Source of the DNA: Rhizobium sp. CC-YZS058
Lineage (GTDB): Bacteria; Pseudomonadota; Alphaproteobacteria; Rhizobiales; Rhizobiaceae
Direction of reading: 5' to 3'
Assembly (NCBI RefSeq): GCF_034720595.1
Contig: NZ_JAYESJ010000001.1
Span: 684,501-748,500 of the forward strand
DNA length: 64,000 bases
The position numbers and the translations under genes are program-made. Within the stretch, counting starts at the first letter, position 1; each line of letters opens with the position of its first letter. Below the pieces are notes generated by a model. That model worked only from the letters and a program-made list of their open reading frames with translations, did no database searches and was not told the origin of the DNA. Positions 19,000 to 28,824 of the stretch are shown piece after piece.

Positions 19000-19887
19000 A
19001 TGACGGTTCGGGCCACGCTGATCGGTTTTACCGCGATCCTGATGTGGGCCCTGCTGGCGCTTTTCACCGCCGCCTCGGGCAAGATGCCGCCGTTCCAGCT
19101 CTCCGCCCTCTGCTTTGCGATCGGAAGCCTGCCGGGGCTCGGGGTGCTCTTGCTGAGGCCCGAGCGCCTGGCGCTGCTGCGCCAGCCGGCCAAGGTCTGG
19201 ATCGTCGGCATTGCCGGGCTGTTCGGCTACCACTTCCTGTATTTCACGGCGTTGCGCAACGCGCCGGCCGTGGAGGCCGGGCTCATTGCCTATCTCTGGC
19301 CGCTGCTGATCGTCGTCGGCTCGGCGCTGCTGCCGGGTGAGCGGCTGGCCTGGCATCATGTCGTCGGCGCGCTTGCCGGCCTCGCCGGGACGGCGCTGAT
19401 CGTGGCGCGCAAGGGCGTCGACTTCGACAGCGCCTATGCGCTTGGCTACGGCGCGGCGCTCGCCTGCGCCTTCACCTGGTCCGGCTACTCCCTCATGACC
19501 CGCCGCTTCGAGGCGGTCTCGACCGATGTCGTCACCGGCTTCTGCCTTGCCACCTCCGTTCTGTCGCTGCTCTGCCACCTGGCGCTCGAACAGACCGTCT
19601 GGCCGCAGGGGCCGAGCGAGTGGCTGGCTGTCCTCGGTCTCGGCCTGCTGCCGGTCGGCGCGGCCTTCTATGCCTGGGATTTCGGCGTCAAGAACGGCAA
19701 TATCCAGCTGCTCGGCGTCGCCAGCTATTCCGCGCCGGTGCTTTCGACGCTGATGCTTGTCCTCTTCGGCTTTGCAGAACCCTCTCTCGCCATCGGGCTT
19801 GCCTGCCTGCTCGTCACCGGCGGGGCGGTGCTCGCCTCGAAGGACGTGATCCTGAAACGCTCCGCCGCGCCGGAAGCCGCGCAATAG
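19000..19887 (+). CDS. EamA/DMT family transporter (YddG-like aromatic amino acid exporter)
   Basis: A 295-residue drug/metabolite transporter with ten predicted membrane segments arranged as two EamA repeats. The N-terminus (IGFTAILMWALLALFTAASG) and the YHFLYFTALRNAPAVEAGLI and AAFYAWDFGVKNGNIQ segments resemble YddG, which exports aromatic amino acids. Substrate assignment is by resemblance only. It starts 5 bases after the DUF3108 gene, so they are probably co-transcribed. Confidence 0.88.
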   Translation: MTVRATLIGFTAILMWALLALFTAASGKMPPFQLSALCFAIGSLPGLGVLLLRPERLALLRQPAKVWIVGIAGLFGYHFLYFTALRNAPAVEAGLIAYLWPLLIVVGSALLPGERLAWHHVVGALAGLAGTALIVARKGVDFDSAYALGYGAALACAFTWSGYSLMTRRFEAVSTDVVTGFCLATSVLSLLCHLALEQTVWPQGPSEWLAVLGLGLLPVGAAFYAWDFGVKNGNIQLLGVASYSAPVLSTLMLVLFGFAEPSLAIGLACLLVTGGAVLASKDVILKRSAAPEAAQ

Positions 19888-19912
19888 CTGGGAGCGCCCC
19901 GCTTGGTCGCGC

Positions 19913-20350
19913 TCAGCCGGCAGGTGTCCAGCCGGGAGGTGCCATCTCGAAGGCGGCAAACTCGAATCCCGGCGCGACCGTGCAGCCGACAAGCGTAAAG
20001 GCGCCGCGGCTCTCTGCCGATTGCCAGACATCCGCAGGCACCACGGCCTGCGGGCGTTGGCCGGCAACGAGATCCGGTCCAAGCACGGTCTCCCTGACCG
20101 CCCCGCCTTCGGCCGCCCCGCCGTCGACCGACATGCGCAGCACCAGCGGATCGCCGGCATAGAAGTGCCAGACTTCGGCAGCATCGCGCACGCGGTGCCA
20201 GTGGGAGCGCTCGCCGGCGCGCAAGAGATAATAGATGGCGGTCGAGTGGCCGCGCGCGCCGCCGGCCGTATCCCGGAAGGTCTGGCGATAGTAGCCCCCT
20301 TCCGGATGCGGTTCGAGCTGCAGCGTTTCGATGATCTCGTCGGCCGTCAT
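19913..20350 (-). CDS. Cupin_5 (DUF985) domain protein
   Basis: A 145-residue single-domain cupin with the family opening [27 protein letters not shown] and a metal-type cupin core (HWHRVRDAAEVWHFYAGDPLVL). Members are often called uncharacterised cupins; some are considered sugar-epimerase-like, but the activity is not established. Its ATG (20350) overlaps the TGA of gloB by one base (TGATG), so translation is coupled to gloB. Confidence 0.87.
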   Translation of the reverse strand: MTADEIIETLQLEPHPEGGYYRQTFRDTAGGARGHSTAIYYLLRAGERSHWHRVRDAAEVWHFYAGDPLVLRMSVDGGAAEGGAVRETVLGPDLVAGQRPQAVVPADVWQSAESRGAFTLVGCTVAPGFEFAAFEMAPPGWTPAG

Positions 20351-21120
20351 CAAAACGCGTCCTTGCGCCGCCGGATTTCGGCAAAGACCTCGGCATCGCC
20401 GGCGTCTTCGAGGCCAAGCCCGGCGCGGATCTTCGTGTCACGGGCGCGCAGGAACGGATTGGTGCGCTTCTCGAGCCCGATCGTCGTCGGCGCCGTGAAC
20501 CCACCGCGCTCTCGCACCTCCTCGATCTGCCGCACCCGGGCCTGCAATTCGGCATTTTGCGGGTCGATGGTCACGGCGAACCGGGCGTTGGAGAGCGTGT
20601 ATTCGTGGCCGAAATAGACCAGCGTCTCGTCGGGCAGCTCCATGAGCTTCGACAGCGATGTCCACATGTCGAGCGGGGTTCCCTCGAACAGCCGCCCGCA
20701 GCCGAGCGCAAACAGCGTATCGGCGGCAAACAGCAGGTGGTCTTCCGGCAGATGATAGCAGATGTGACCGGCCGTATGGCCCGGCGTGCCGATGACATGC
20801 ACCGGCCGCCCCGCGAAGGTGAAATCGCCGCCGTCGCCGATCGTCAGATCGATGCCGGGAATCCGTGCCGCCTCCAGCGCCGGACCGATGATCTGCGCAT
20901 CGAAGCGCGCCTTGAGCGGCAGGTTGGCGTCCACATGGTCGGCATGGTGGTGGGTGGTGAAGATATGGGTCAGCGTCCAGCCTCGGCGCTCCAGCGCGGC
21001 GAGGATCGGCGCCTCTTCCGGCGCATCGATCGAGGCGGTTGCCCCGCTCAGCTCATCATGGATGAGCACGCCGAAATTGTCGGAGCGGCAGGCAAAGAGC
21101 TCGATGGTAAAGGCAGGCAT
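20350..21120 (-). CDS. gloB: Hydroxyacylglutathione hydrolase (glyoxalase II)
   Basis: A 256-residue metallo-beta-lactamase-fold enzyme hydrolysing S-lactoylglutathione to lactate and glutathione, the second step of methylglyoxal detoxification. The metal motif TTHHHADH is present, followed by [30 protein letters not shown] and [13 protein letters not shown], all glyoxalase II hallmarks. The start is ATG at 21120. It is divergent from the methyltransferase gene at 21269. Confidence 0.95.
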   Translation of the reverse strand: MPAFTIELFACRSDNFGVLIHDELSGATASIDAPEEAPILAALERRGWTLTHIFTTHHHADHVDANLPLKARFDAQIIGPALEAARIPGIDLTIGDGGDFTFAGRPVHVIGTPGHTAGHICYHLPEDHLLFAADTLFALGCGRLFEGTPLDMWTSLSKLMELPDETLVYFGHEYTLSNARFAVTIDPQNAELQARVRQIEEVRERGGFTAPTTIGLEKRTNPFLRARDTKIRAGLGLEDAGDAEVFAEIRRRKDAF

Positions 21121-21268
21121 GAAGCGGGTTCCTGAGGTGGACGCGGGAAAGGTGACGAAAAGGCGAGGGGAAGTCCAGCGGGACCTCCTGCGCCCGTAAC
21201 GTCGCGGCGCTCCAATTTGTGCCGTGGAGAGTTTTCTTTCGGCCCGACCCGATCTACCCTTGCCGACC

Positions 21269-22021
21269 ATGCACGCCGATATCGTCGACCTTCGCCAGTT
21301 CTATCATTCGCTTCTGGGGCGCAGCGCCGAGCAGGCGATCACCATGGCGATCGCCGCCGTCTGGGCGCGGCTGCCGGAAGAGCGGCTGGTCGGCCTCGGC
21401 TATGCCGTGCCCTATCTCGAGCGCTTCAAGGCCGATACGGAGCGCACCTTTGCCTTCATGCCGGCAGGGCAGGGGGCAGTGAACTGGCCGGTGGCAGAGC
21501 TTTCCGCCACGGCGCTGATCTTCGACGAGGAGCTGCCGCTGCCTGATTCGTCGATCGATCGGGTACTGATGGTCCATTCGCTGGAATTTGCCGAAAACCC
21601 GCGCGAGACGATGAAGGAGCTCTGGCGCGTGCTGGCGCCCGGCGGCCGGCTCGTCATCGTCGTGCCCAATCGGCAGGGGGTGTGGGCGCGGATGGAGCAT
21701 ACGCCCTTCGGCTCCGGCCGGCCCTATTCGCGCGGCCAGCTGACGGCCCTCTTGCGGGAAACCAATTTCACGCCCGGGGCTTCGGCGGAGGCGCTGTTCT
21801 TCCCGCCTTCGAGCAGCAAGACCATTCTGAAGCTCGGCCGCGGCTTCGAGCGCATCGGCCGCTCGCTCTGGCCGCTCTTTTCCGGCGTGATCGTCGTGGA
21901 GGCGCAGAAGCGGCTCTATCAGGGCCTGCCGGTCGCCGCGCGGGCCTCGCGCCGCGTCTTCGTGCCGGTGCTGGCGCCCCAGGGCGTGCCGACGACGCGC
22001 GACGGGGCCGGGCCGCGGTGA
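21269..22021 (+). CDS. SAM-dependent methyltransferase
   Basis: A 250-residue class I methyltransferase-like protein with [20 protein letters not shown] at the N-terminus and a Methyltransf_11 core ([20 protein letters not shown], then [18 protein letters not shown]). The glycine-rich motif I is atypical ([14 protein letters not shown] in place of the usual VLDxGxGxG). Its partner and substrate are unknown. The divergent position to gloB is common in rhizobia. An upstream in-frame GTG at 21224 exists but the ATG fits better. Confidence 0.82.
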   Translation: MHADIVDLRQFYHSLLGRSAEQAITMAIAAVWARLPEERLVGLGYAVPYLERFKADTERTFAFMPAGQGAVNWPVAELSATALIFDEELPLPDSSIDRVLMVHSLEFAENPRETMKELWRVLAPGGRLVIVVPNRQGVWARMEHTPFGSGRPYSRGQLTALLRETNFTPGASAEALFFPPSSSKTILKLGRGFERIGRSLWPLFSGVIVVEAQKRLYQGLPVAARASRRVFVPVLAPQGVPTTRDGAGPR

Positions 22022-22131
22022 TTCGCCGCCGAGGCTAGGCATGGGCGGGCTCGACAAGCGGGCAGCCGGCCGGTAATGGCTCTGCCATTGCTTGTTCCGA
22101 CCGCATCGTCTTCTTCGCAGAAAGCACGCCC

Positions 22132-23235
22132 ATGAGCTCCGCGACCACCCACCCGATCCCGCGCCCCGGCATTCTCGACATCGCCGCCTATGTGCCCGGC
22201 AAGGAGACCGCGCCGGGGGTGGAGAAGGTCTACAAGCTGTCTTCGAACGAGACCCCGCTCGGGGCAAGCCCCAAGGCGCTCGCCGCCTTCCAGGCCGCTG
22301 CCGCAAGCCTCGAGCGCTATCCGGACGGGCAGGCGCATGAGCTGCGCGCGGCGATCGCCGAAGTCTATGGCCTGAATGCCGCCAATATTCTCTGCGGCAA
22401 TGGTTCGGACGAGCTGCTCGGCCTGCTCGCCCATGTCTATCTGGGTCCGGGTGACGAAGCGATCATCACCGAGCACGGCTTCCTCGTCTACAAGATCCAG
22501 ATCATGGCGGCCGGCGCCACGCCGGTCACGGTGAAGGAAGTCGATTGCCGCGTGGATGTCGATGCCATTCTCGCCGCCGTCACCGAGAAGACGAAGATGG
22601 TCTTTCTCGCCAATCCGGCCAACCCGACCGGCACCTTCGTGCCCGTCGCCGATGTCCGCCGCCTGCATGCCGGCCTGCCGAAATCGGTCGTGCTGGTGCT
22701 CGATGCGGCCTATGCCGAATATGTCCGCCGCAACGACTACGAGGCTGGCATCGAGCTTGTCTCCTCCAATGACAATGTGGTGATGACCCGCACCTTCTCG
22801 AAGATCTACGGCCTTGCTGCCTTGCGCATCGGCTGGGTTTACGGACCGCTGGCCATCATCGATGCGCTGAACCGGGTACGTGGGCCCTTCAACCTCAACG
22901 CCCCGGCCATTGCAGCCGGCGCGGCGGCCGTGCGGGATCGCGCCTTCACCGCCGAGGCGGTCGACTTCAACGCGCATTGGCTCGACCGGCTGACCGACGC
23001 CCTGTCGGCGCTCGGCCTGCGGGTCACGCCCTCGGTCGCCAATTTCGTGCTCATCCATTTCCCGGACATCGACGGCAAGCGGGCGGCCGAGGCGGACGAG
23101 TTCCTGTCGCGCCGCGGCTATATTCTGCGGGCGGTGCGGGGCTACGGGTTCCCCAATGCGCTGCGCCTGTCGATCGGCACGCCCGAGGCCAATGACGGCG
23201 TGGTGGCCGCGCTGACCGACTTCATGCGGGCGTAA
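22132..23235 (+). CDS. hisC: Histidinol-phosphate aminotransferase family (HisC)
   Basis: A 367-residue PLP-dependent class II aminotransferase. Visible are the N-terminal [16 protein letters not shown] arm, the PLP site region [19 protein letters not shown], and the Schiff-base lysine in [16 protein letters not shown]. It lies 6 bases before the prephenate/arogenate dehydrogenase gene. This hisC-tyrC pairing suggests it also transaminates prephenate or hydroxyphenylpyruvate for Tyr/Phe synthesis, since HisC paralogues in alphaproteobacteria often do this. The dual role is inference. Confidence 0.92.
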   Translation: MSSATTHPIPRPGILDIAAYVPGKETAPGVEKVYKLSSNETPLGASPKALAAFQAAAASLERYPDGQAHELRAAIAEVYGLNAANILCGNGSDELLGLLAHVYLGPGDEAIITEHGFLVYKIQIMAAGATPVTVKEVDCRVDVDAILAAVTEKTKMVFLANPANPTGTFVPVADVRRLHAGLPKSVVLVLDAAYAEYVRRNDYEAGIELVSSNDNVVMTRTFSKIYGLAALRIGWVYGPLAIIDALNRVRGPFNLNAPAIAAGAAAVRDRAFTAEAVDFNAHWLDRLTDALSALGLRVTPSVANFVLIHFPDIDGKRAAEADEFLSRRGYILRAVRGYGFPNALRLSIGTPEANDGVVAALTDFMRA

Positions 23236-23241
23236 GGCGAG

Positions 23242-24168
23242 ATGGCGCAGCTTTTCGATCGTATCGCCCTGATCGGCATCGGCCTGATCGGCTCCTCCAT
23301 CGCCCGCGAGATCCGCGACAAGCAGCTTTCCGGCCATGTCACCATCTCGACCCGCAGCGCCGAAACGCTGAAGCGCGCCGAGGCGCTCAGCCTCGGGGAC
23401 AGCTATGTCCTGTCCCCGGCCGAGGCCGTGGCCGGCGCAGATCTTGTCATCGTGTCCGTGCCTGTCGGCGCTTCGGCCGCCGTGGCGCAGGCGATTGCTC
23501 CGCATCTCAAGGCCGGCGCCATCGTGACCGACGTCGGCTCGACCAAGGGGTCGGTGATCGCCCAGATGGCGCCGCATCTGCCGGAGACGGTGCATTTCAT
23601 CCCCGGTCACCCGATCGCGGGGACGGAATATTCCGGCCCGGATGCCGGCTTCATCGGTCTCTTCAAGGGGCGCTGGTGCATCCTGACGCCGCTTCCCGGC
23701 ACGGACGAGGCCGCCAAGGCCCAGCTTCGGGCGTTCTGGGAAAGCCTGGGGTCGAATGTCGAGGAGATGGATCCGGACCATCACGACAAGGTCCTCGCCA
23801 TCGTTTCGCATCTCCCGCACATCATCGCCTACAATATCGTCGGCACGGCGGATGATCTGGAAACGGTGACGGAGTCGGAAGTGATCAAATACTCCGCCTC
23901 GGGGTTCCGCGATTTCACTCGTCTGGCCGCCTCCGATCCCACCATGTGGCGCGACGTCTGCCTGCACAACAAGGACGCGATCCTGGAAATGCTCGCACGC
24001 TTTTCGGAAGACCTCGCCTATCTGCAGCGGGCGATCCGCTGGGGCGATGGCGAGAAGCTGTTCGACCTCTTCACCCGCACCCGCGCGATTCGCCGATCCA
24101 TCATTCAGGCCGGGCAGGATACGGACCAGGCCGACTTCGGCCGGCATGCGCTGGACGGCAAGGGGTGA
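23242..24168 (+). CDS. tyrC: Prephenate/arogenate dehydrogenase
   Basis: A 308-residue TyrA-family dehydrogenase making tyrosine precursors by oxidative decarboxylation. It has the N-terminal dinucleotide motif IGIGLIGSSIA, then VTDVGSTKGSVI, the catalytic histidine segment FIPGHPIAGTEYSGPDA and SHLPHIIAYNIVG. Length fits the single-domain cyclohexadienyl dehydrogenase. It follows hisC with a 6-base gap, so the two form an aromatic amino-acid operon. It converges with the DUF2125 gene. Confidence 0.92.
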   Translation: MAQLFDRIALIGIGLIGSSIAREIRDKQLSGHVTISTRSAETLKRAEALSLGDSYVLSPAEAVAGADLVIVSVPVGASAAVAQAIAPHLKAGAIVTDVGSTKGSVIAQMAPHLPETVHFIPGHPIAGTEYSGPDAGFIGLFKGRWCILTPLPGTDEAAKAQLRAFWESLGSNVEEMDPDHHDKVLAIVSHLPHIIAYNIVGTADDLETVTESEVIKYSASGFRDFTRLAASDPTMWRDVCLHNKDAILEMLARFSEDLAYLQRAIRWGDGEKLFDLFTRTRAIRRSIIQAGQDTDQADFGRHALDGKG

Positions 24169-24171
24169 TCG

Positions 24172-25176
24172 TCAGAGCGTCGGCAACACACCGATCGGGA
24201 TGAAGGCGAGGAAGGCCGTGCCGTCGCGCACGTTCAGCGTCACGCTGGCATCCTTGGCGCCGGCCGCAAGCGCGGTCAGCATGTTGGCGGTGTTGTCGAT
24301 CGTGTCTTCATCCTCGGGAAAGGCGGCTGCAAGGGTCCGCCGCCAGCCTTCGACATCACGCATCGACAGCTTGAAGGCCCCCGAGATCAGCCCATCCTCG
24401 CTGACGGTGAAGGGGCCGGATGCGGTGGTGACCAGCCCATTGCCGAAATCGAGGGTAAGGTTGCGCACCTCGCCGCTGGCACCGCGCAACGCGGCGGCCC
24501 GCAGGCGGCCGAGGCCCAGCATGTCGGCCCGGTCCTTGACGGTCAGATCCACCGCGCTGTCGAGCGGCGGCAGCAGGCTCGGTCCGTCGGCGGGCTTCAG
24601 GTCGAAGCGGGTGAGCGTCGCGGCCGCATCGAGATCCGGTCCGTTGCGGCGCAGATGCAGCTCGCCATGGGCGGCGGAAAAGGCCAGCCGCTCGCCGATC
24701 GAGCCCAGCACCAGCGTGCCTGACGGATCGTCCGCACTGATCGACGAGCGGTTGAGACTGGAAAACCCGGCATCGATGCTGGCCTGCAGCCGCGACCATA
24801 CGGCCGAGAGGCCAAAATCCGGCGAGACCCGCATCTCTGCCGGTCCGTCGAGTTCGATGACCGCGCGGCCCGGCCAATAGACCTGCGCGGCGGAGCGCAG
24901 CGCGCCGAAGGAAGCCGAGGCCGCATTGCCCCGGTCGTCCAGCCGCAGCGAATCGCAGAACAGCCCGATGCGGAACGGGAAACCGCGCACGGCCATGTCG
25001 TCGCATTCCAGCGTGCGTGCCGAGCCGCTGCGCCCGGCAAGAAAGGCCGAAAGCCGGGTCTCGATCTGATAGGCGGCGAGAAACCAGACGCCGGTATAGA
25101 CAGCGAGAAAGACGAGGATGCCGATCGCCAGACGCTTGATCTTCACGCGTGCGGCAGTGGGCGTGGCTGACGACAT
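24172..25176 (-). CDS. DUF2125 domain-containing membrane-anchored protein
   Basis: A 334-residue alphaproteobacterial protein. One N-terminal hydrophobic helix (about residues 14-36, LAIGILVFLAVYTGVWFLAA) anchors a large periplasmic domain of the DUF2125 family (CDDMAVRGFPFRIGLFCDSL, then many repeated beta-type strands). The repeated AsmA-like texture suggests an envelope or lipid-related role, but function is unknown. The start at 25176 is supported by the charged N-terminus before the anchor. Confidence 0.87.
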   Translation of the reverse strand: MSSATPTAARVKIKRLAIGILVFLAVYTGVWFLAAYQIETRLSAFLAGRSGSARTLECDDMAVRGFPFRIGLFCDSLRLDDRGNAASASFGALRSAAQVYWPGRAVIELDGPAEMRVSPDFGLSAVWSRLQASIDAGFSSLNRSSISADDPSGTLVLGSIGERLAFSAAHGELHLRRNGPDLDAAATLTRFDLKPADGPSLLPPLDSAVDLTVKDRADMLGLGRLRAAALRGASGEVRNLTLDFGNGLVTTASGPFTVSEDGLISGAFKLSMRDVEGWRRTLAAAFPEDEDTIDNTANMLTALAAGAKDASVTLNVRDGTAFLAFIPIGVLPTL

Positions 25177-25484
25177 TCAGGATCGACCTTCGGGTTGGGC
25201 CGTCGATGCGGCATGCGGACGGGAGGGCGCGCCTCGGCGCCGCGCCAGCGGACGCAAGGGCCCGCTCAGTCAGAAGCGACCATTTAGGCCATGATTGGCC
25301 GGCCGTCCAACCCTCCGAGGTGGAGAGCGGCGCGGGATTTGCGGCGGAACTCGCACCAAAGCGGGAGAGAAGCGATCAACCCGTGCAATTCGGCCCTTGT
25401 CTGGCCACCCCGCCTTGCTTCAACACTGCGTGAGACGATGATTCTGCGCGGCGGTTCTGCGCCGGATCGCAACGAGGAGGATGA
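25177..25484. other. 308-bp divergent intergenic region
   Basis: This lies between the divergent DUF2125 and ChaC-like genes and must carry both promoters. A GC-rich hairpin-capable stretch (GGCGCG ... CGCGCC, about 25226-25246) and a small palindrome (GGCCA-TGAT-TGGCC, about 25287-25300) are visible. No further gene or recognisable regulatory motif was found. Confidence 0.5.
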
Positions 25485-26069
25485 ATGCAGGTGGCAGGCG
25501 AGGCTGTCGATCTTGAGGGCGGCGATCTCTGGGTGTTTGGCTATGGATCGCTGATGTGGAACCCGGGCTTTGCCCATACCTCCAGCATGGCCGCCATGAC
25601 CTATGGCTATCGTCGGGCGCTGTGCGTGCGCTCCTATGTCCATCGCGGCACGGAGGCTGCGCCGGGGCTGGTGCTCGGGCTTGATCGGGGCGGTTCCTGC
25701 CGCGGCATGGCCTTCGAGGTGGCGGCCTCGGATCGGGCGTCCGTGATCGCCTATCTGCGCGAGCGGGAGCTGGTGACCCATGTCTACAAGGAGCGCCTGC
25801 TGCCGTTGATGCTGGCCGACGGGCGGCGGGTGTCAGCGCTGGGCTATGTGATCGACCGGGCCCATGTCCAATATGCCGGAGCGTTGAAGGCCGACGAGGC
25901 AGCGCTGATCGTGGCGCATGCGCGCGGCCGCTCCGGCGAGAACGTCGATTATGTGATGAACACGCTCGAGCATCTGCGCGCCATGAAGATCCGCGATCAC
26001 TGGCTGGAAGAGGTCGGGCGCGGTGTGAAAAGGCTTCTCGCCCGCACGTCGCACCCGGCCGAGGCGTGA
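25485..26069 (+). CDS. ChaC-like gamma-glutamylcyclotransferase
   Basis: A 194-residue protein of the ChaC family, which cleaves gamma-glutamyl peptides such as glutathione to 5-oxoproline. The signature near the N-terminus, DLWVFGYGSLMWNPGF, matches the family YGSLM substrate loop; GLVLGLDRGGSCRGMAFEV and VDYVMNTLEHL are also family-like. A strong ribosome site (GAGGAGG) precedes two overlapping ATGs. The one at 25485 is in frame; the one at 25481 is not. Confidence 0.92.
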   Translation: MQVAGEAVDLEGGDLWVFGYGSLMWNPGFAHTSSMAAMTYGYRRALCVRSYVHRGTEAAPGLVLGLDRGGSCRGMAFEVAASDRASVIAYLRERELVTHVYKERLLPLMLADGRRVSALGYVIDRAHVQYAGALKADEAALIVAHARGRSGENVDYVMNTLEHLRAMKIRDHWLEEVGRGVKRLLARTSHPAEA

Positions 26070-26078
26070 ACTTTCGCC

Positions 26079-26867
26079 TCAGGCAGCGGCCTGCATTGCG
26101 CGCAGCTTCTCCGCCGCTTCAGGCGGCACGGGGAGGTGCGGATTGTCGCGCAGGGTTTCGACGAGCAGCTGGTCGCTGGCGGTCTCGGTCGTATCGATCA
26201 GCCGGGCCAGGAATGCGTCGGCATCGAGCCCCGGCGGGATCGGCGGCAGGATCCGCACCTTGAAATGGCCGGGATAGCGGCGCAGCGAGCGCCGCGGCCA
26301 GAACAGACCCGGATGCATGACCACCGGCACCACAGGCACCTGCAGATCGCGATAGAGCCGGGCGATGCCGTATTTGTAGTCCGGCGCAGCGCCCGGCGGC
26401 TTGCGCGTGCCTTCGGGGTAGATGATGAGCTGGCGGCCGGTCGCCATTTCCTGCTTGGTCCGCTCCATCACTGCCGCCATCGCCCGGCCGCGGGCGGCGC
26501 GGTCCACCGGCACCATGCGCTGCTTGGCCACGTACCAGCCGAAGAGCGGGATGCGCATCAGCTCCTTCTTCAGGATGAAGAAGGGGTCGGACAGCCAGGG
26601 CAGCAGCGCATAGACATCCCAGAAGGACTGGTGCTTGGGTGAAAGGATATAGACGCCGTCGGCCGGCAGGTTCTCAAGCCCCTCGATCTCGAAGGTCGTC
26701 CCGACCAGCACCCGCATCAGGGCATGATTGGTCTTGGCCCAGGTTTTCGGAACGATCCAGGACGCCTTGCGCGGCATGAGAAAATAGACGGGCGTCAACA
26801 CGATCATCTGCAGGATCAGGTTGGCGTAGAAGACGACGTTGAAGAGGGCCGAACGGAGGGGGACCAT
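26079..26867 (-). CDS. 1-acyl-sn-glycerol-3-phosphate acyltransferase (PlsC family)
   Basis: A 262-residue membrane-associated acyltransferase acylating lysophosphatidate in phospholipid synthesis. An N-terminal hydrophobic segment is followed by the NHxxxxD-like acyl motif (SPKHQSFWDVYAL), a second motif around VPVDRAARGRAM, and YPEGTRKPPG. The start MVPLRSALFNVVF at 26867 has a GGGGG-rich site upstream. It is the last gene of a probable ftsE-ftsX-ydcF-plsC unit. It converges with the ChaC-like gene. Confidence 0.9.
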   Translation of the reverse strand: MVPLRSALFNVVFYANLILQMIVLTPVYFLMPRKASWIVPKTWAKTNHALMRVLVGTTFEIEGLENLPADGVYILSPKHQSFWDVYALLPWLSDPFFILKKELMRIPLFGWYVAKQRMVPVDRAARGRAMAAVMERTKQEMATGRQLIIYPEGTRKPPGAAPDYKYGIARLYRDLQVPVVPVVMHPGLFWPRRSLRRYPGHFKVRILPPIPPGLDADAFLARLIDTTETASDQLLVETLRDNPHLPVPPEAAEKLRAMQAAA

Positions 26868-26946
26868 GAGCGAGCTTCCGAGGAGCGGGTGAAGGCTGCC
26901 TACACGATCCTTCGCGCCGCGAAAACCCCGCTTGGCCAGTGCCCGC

Positions 26947-27660
26947 TCAGTCGGCCGCAGCCGGGCCGTCGACCGTGCGCAGGCCGCTGGCGCTATGGGC
27001 GCCGAGCGCATCCCGCGCGGTGGCGACGCTGAATTTTGCAAATTCCAAAAGGATTGCCTTCAACACCATCGGGTTGCGCAACCAGTTCGTGCTCTTCAGG
27101 TCGGAATTGACGACGGGATAGGCGATGAAGCTGATGCCCGGATTGGCGCGGCGCAGCTCCAGCAGGCTGCGCGGCATGTGGTAATTGTTGGTGACCACCA
27201 GAATGGTCTGGTAGCCATTGCTGCGGATCCAGCCCGCCGTCTCATTGGCATTGCCGATCGTGTCGATCGCGTCGCGGCCAAGATCGACGCAGCACTGGAA
27301 CAGGTCGGGCGGGCTCTGCGTGTTGCGGCGGATCTGGGTGCTGGTCGTGCTCGGATGGACGCCGGAGATGAGCAGCCGGCCGCCCGCGCCGGATTTCAGG
27401 AGATCCACGGCCTGGTCGATCCGCTGGAAGCCGCCGGTCAGAACGACGATCGCATCGGCCTTTGGATCCTGCGGTGGCTGCAGCGAGGCCACCTGGTCGG
27501 CAAAATAGAGGAAGGCGATCAGCGTGAGGCCCGCCATGAACAGCAGCAGATAGAAGATTGCACGCACGGCCTGGCGGACGCGGCCCACATGGCGCCGCGC
27601 CAGCGGACGGCGCAGGCCGTCCTCGTCCATTCCCGTGCGCTCCGTCGTCTGGTTCGCCAT
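26947..27660 (-). CDS. YdcF family (DUF218) membrane protein
   Basis: A 237-residue protein with one N-terminal membrane segment (about residues 33-55) and a DUF218 domain: KADAIVVLTGGFQRIDQAVDLL, LLISGVHP, TILVVTNNYHMPRSLLELRR. DUF218 proteins (SanA/ElyC/YdcF) are linked to envelope and peptidoglycan or undecaprenyl-phosphate homeostasis; the reaction is not established. Its place between ftsX and plsC fits an envelope role. Confidence 0.88.
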   Translation of the reverse strand: MANQTTERTGMDEDGLRRPLARRHVGRVRQAVRAIFYLLLFMAGLTLIAFLYFADQVASLQPPQDPKADAIVVLTGGFQRIDQAVDLLKSGAGGRLLISGVHPSTTSTQIRRNTQSPPDLFQCCVDLGRDAIDTIGNANETAGWIRSNGYQTILVVTNNYHMPRSLLELRRANPGISFIAYPVVNSDLKSTNWLRNPMVLKAILLEFAKFSVATARDALGAHSASGLRTVDGPAAAD

Positions 27661-27789
27661 CAGTGCTCGTCTCGGGCCGGCTTCGGCCCCGTCAGTCCGC
27701 GACGCTCGTTCGCCGGCGCACCCATGCGTTCGGCGGGCCCTCTGTTAGCGGGCGATTGCGGCAAGGAGGGGAACGGCGCCGGTCTCATG

Positions 27790-28824
27790 TCAGGAATTCT
27801 GCGAAAACTCCGCCCGAGCCGGATCGGAGCGGAGAAGGTCGATTTCGTAGATCGTCCGCATGACGGTGAATCGCGCGGTCAGCGTTGTCAGCAGGGCGAT
27901 GACGATCATGATGAAGGCGATGCCGACATAGCCGAGCGCGCCGATGGTGAAGGTGCCGAAAAGTGCGGTCGCCTGGTCGCTTTCGGGCGTCGCCAGGGAC
28001 CGGCTCTGCCACCAGCCTGCTGCCGCAAAGCAGAGGGCGGCCAGCAGACCGCCGGCCCCTGCACCCTTCAAACTGATGCGCAGGAAATGCTTTTGAAACT
28101 CGTTGGCGACGAAACCGGCCTCCGCACCGACGAAATGCAGCACCTCGACAATATGGCGGTTGCCGGAGAGCGTGCCGCGCGTGGCGAAGACCACGGTCAG
28201 GACCATGGCCGAGAAGACCAGGATGAGGACACCGGTGCCGATCAGCGAGGTCGTCCGCGCCATGGCCACCAGCCGGTCCACCCAGGTCCGGTGATCGTCG
28301 AGCGATGCCTGCGGGATCTTCTCCGTCAGCGCCGTGCGCATGGCGGCAAAATCCGGCGGGTTGGTCTCGTCGATGGTGACGACGACGAGGCGCGGCACCG
28401 GCAGCTCGTCGAGATCCAGCCCCTCGCCGAGCCAGGGCTCAAGCAGGCGGGCCGTCGCCTCGCGATCGACGATGGCGCCGTCGACCGTGCCGTCGAAGGT
28501 CAGCGCCACGCGGCGCGCCTCCGCCAGGGCGGCATCGATATCGAGCCCCTCGTCAGGCCTGATCTGGATCGTCACCTCGCGCGAGATTTCGCTCTGCCAG
28601 CTCTGCGCGGTGGCGCGCACCATGGAGACGGCACCGAGCGTCAGGCAGGCAAGGAAGGACATGATGGCGATGACCAGCATCAGCGCCTGGCCGGAGACGT
28701 TCACCGGCGGGACGATCGGCCCTGTGGGCCGCACGCGCAGCGGCGGTCGGCGGGCCTCGCCGGCGGGCGGGGCTTTGGCCTGCGGCGTGGCCGGTCGGCG
28801 GAGGGAGGAGCGGGCCTCAGTCAT
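27790..28824 (-). CDS. ftsX: Cell division protein FtsX (ABC permease)
   Basis: A 344-residue permease-like protein with a cytoplasmic N-terminal tail, a first membrane segment (about residues 47-70, LMLVIAIMSFLACLTLGAVS), a periplasmic domain of about 130 residues and three more membrane segments. FtsX with FtsE transmits a division-site signal to activate peptidoglycan hydrolases. The gene overlaps ftsE by 8 bases. In place of E. coli-type EnvC, alphaproteobacteria are thought to use other periplasmic partners. Confidence 0.93.
   Translation of the reverse strand: MTEARSSLRRPATPQAKAPPAGEARRPPLRVRPTGPIVPPVNVSGQALMLVIAIMSFLACLTLGAVSMVRATAQSWQSEISREVTIQIRPDEGLDIDAALAEARRVALTFDGTVDGAIVDREATARLLEPWLGEGLDLDELPVPRLVVVTIDETNPPDFAAMRTALTEKIPQASLDDHRTWVDRLVAMARTTSLIGTGVLILVFSAMVLTVVFATRGTLSGNRHIVEVLHFVGAEAGFVANEFQKHFLRISLKGAGAGGLLAALCFAAAGWWQSRSLATPESDQATALFGTFTIGALGYVGIAFIMIVIALLTTLTARFTVMRTIYEIDLLRSDPARAEFSQNS

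Noticed and set aside
22075-22089. Small hairpin AATGGC-TCT-GCCATT before hisC
   Set aside because: The stem is only six pairs, has no T-run, and no leader-peptide or attenuator pattern could be seen.
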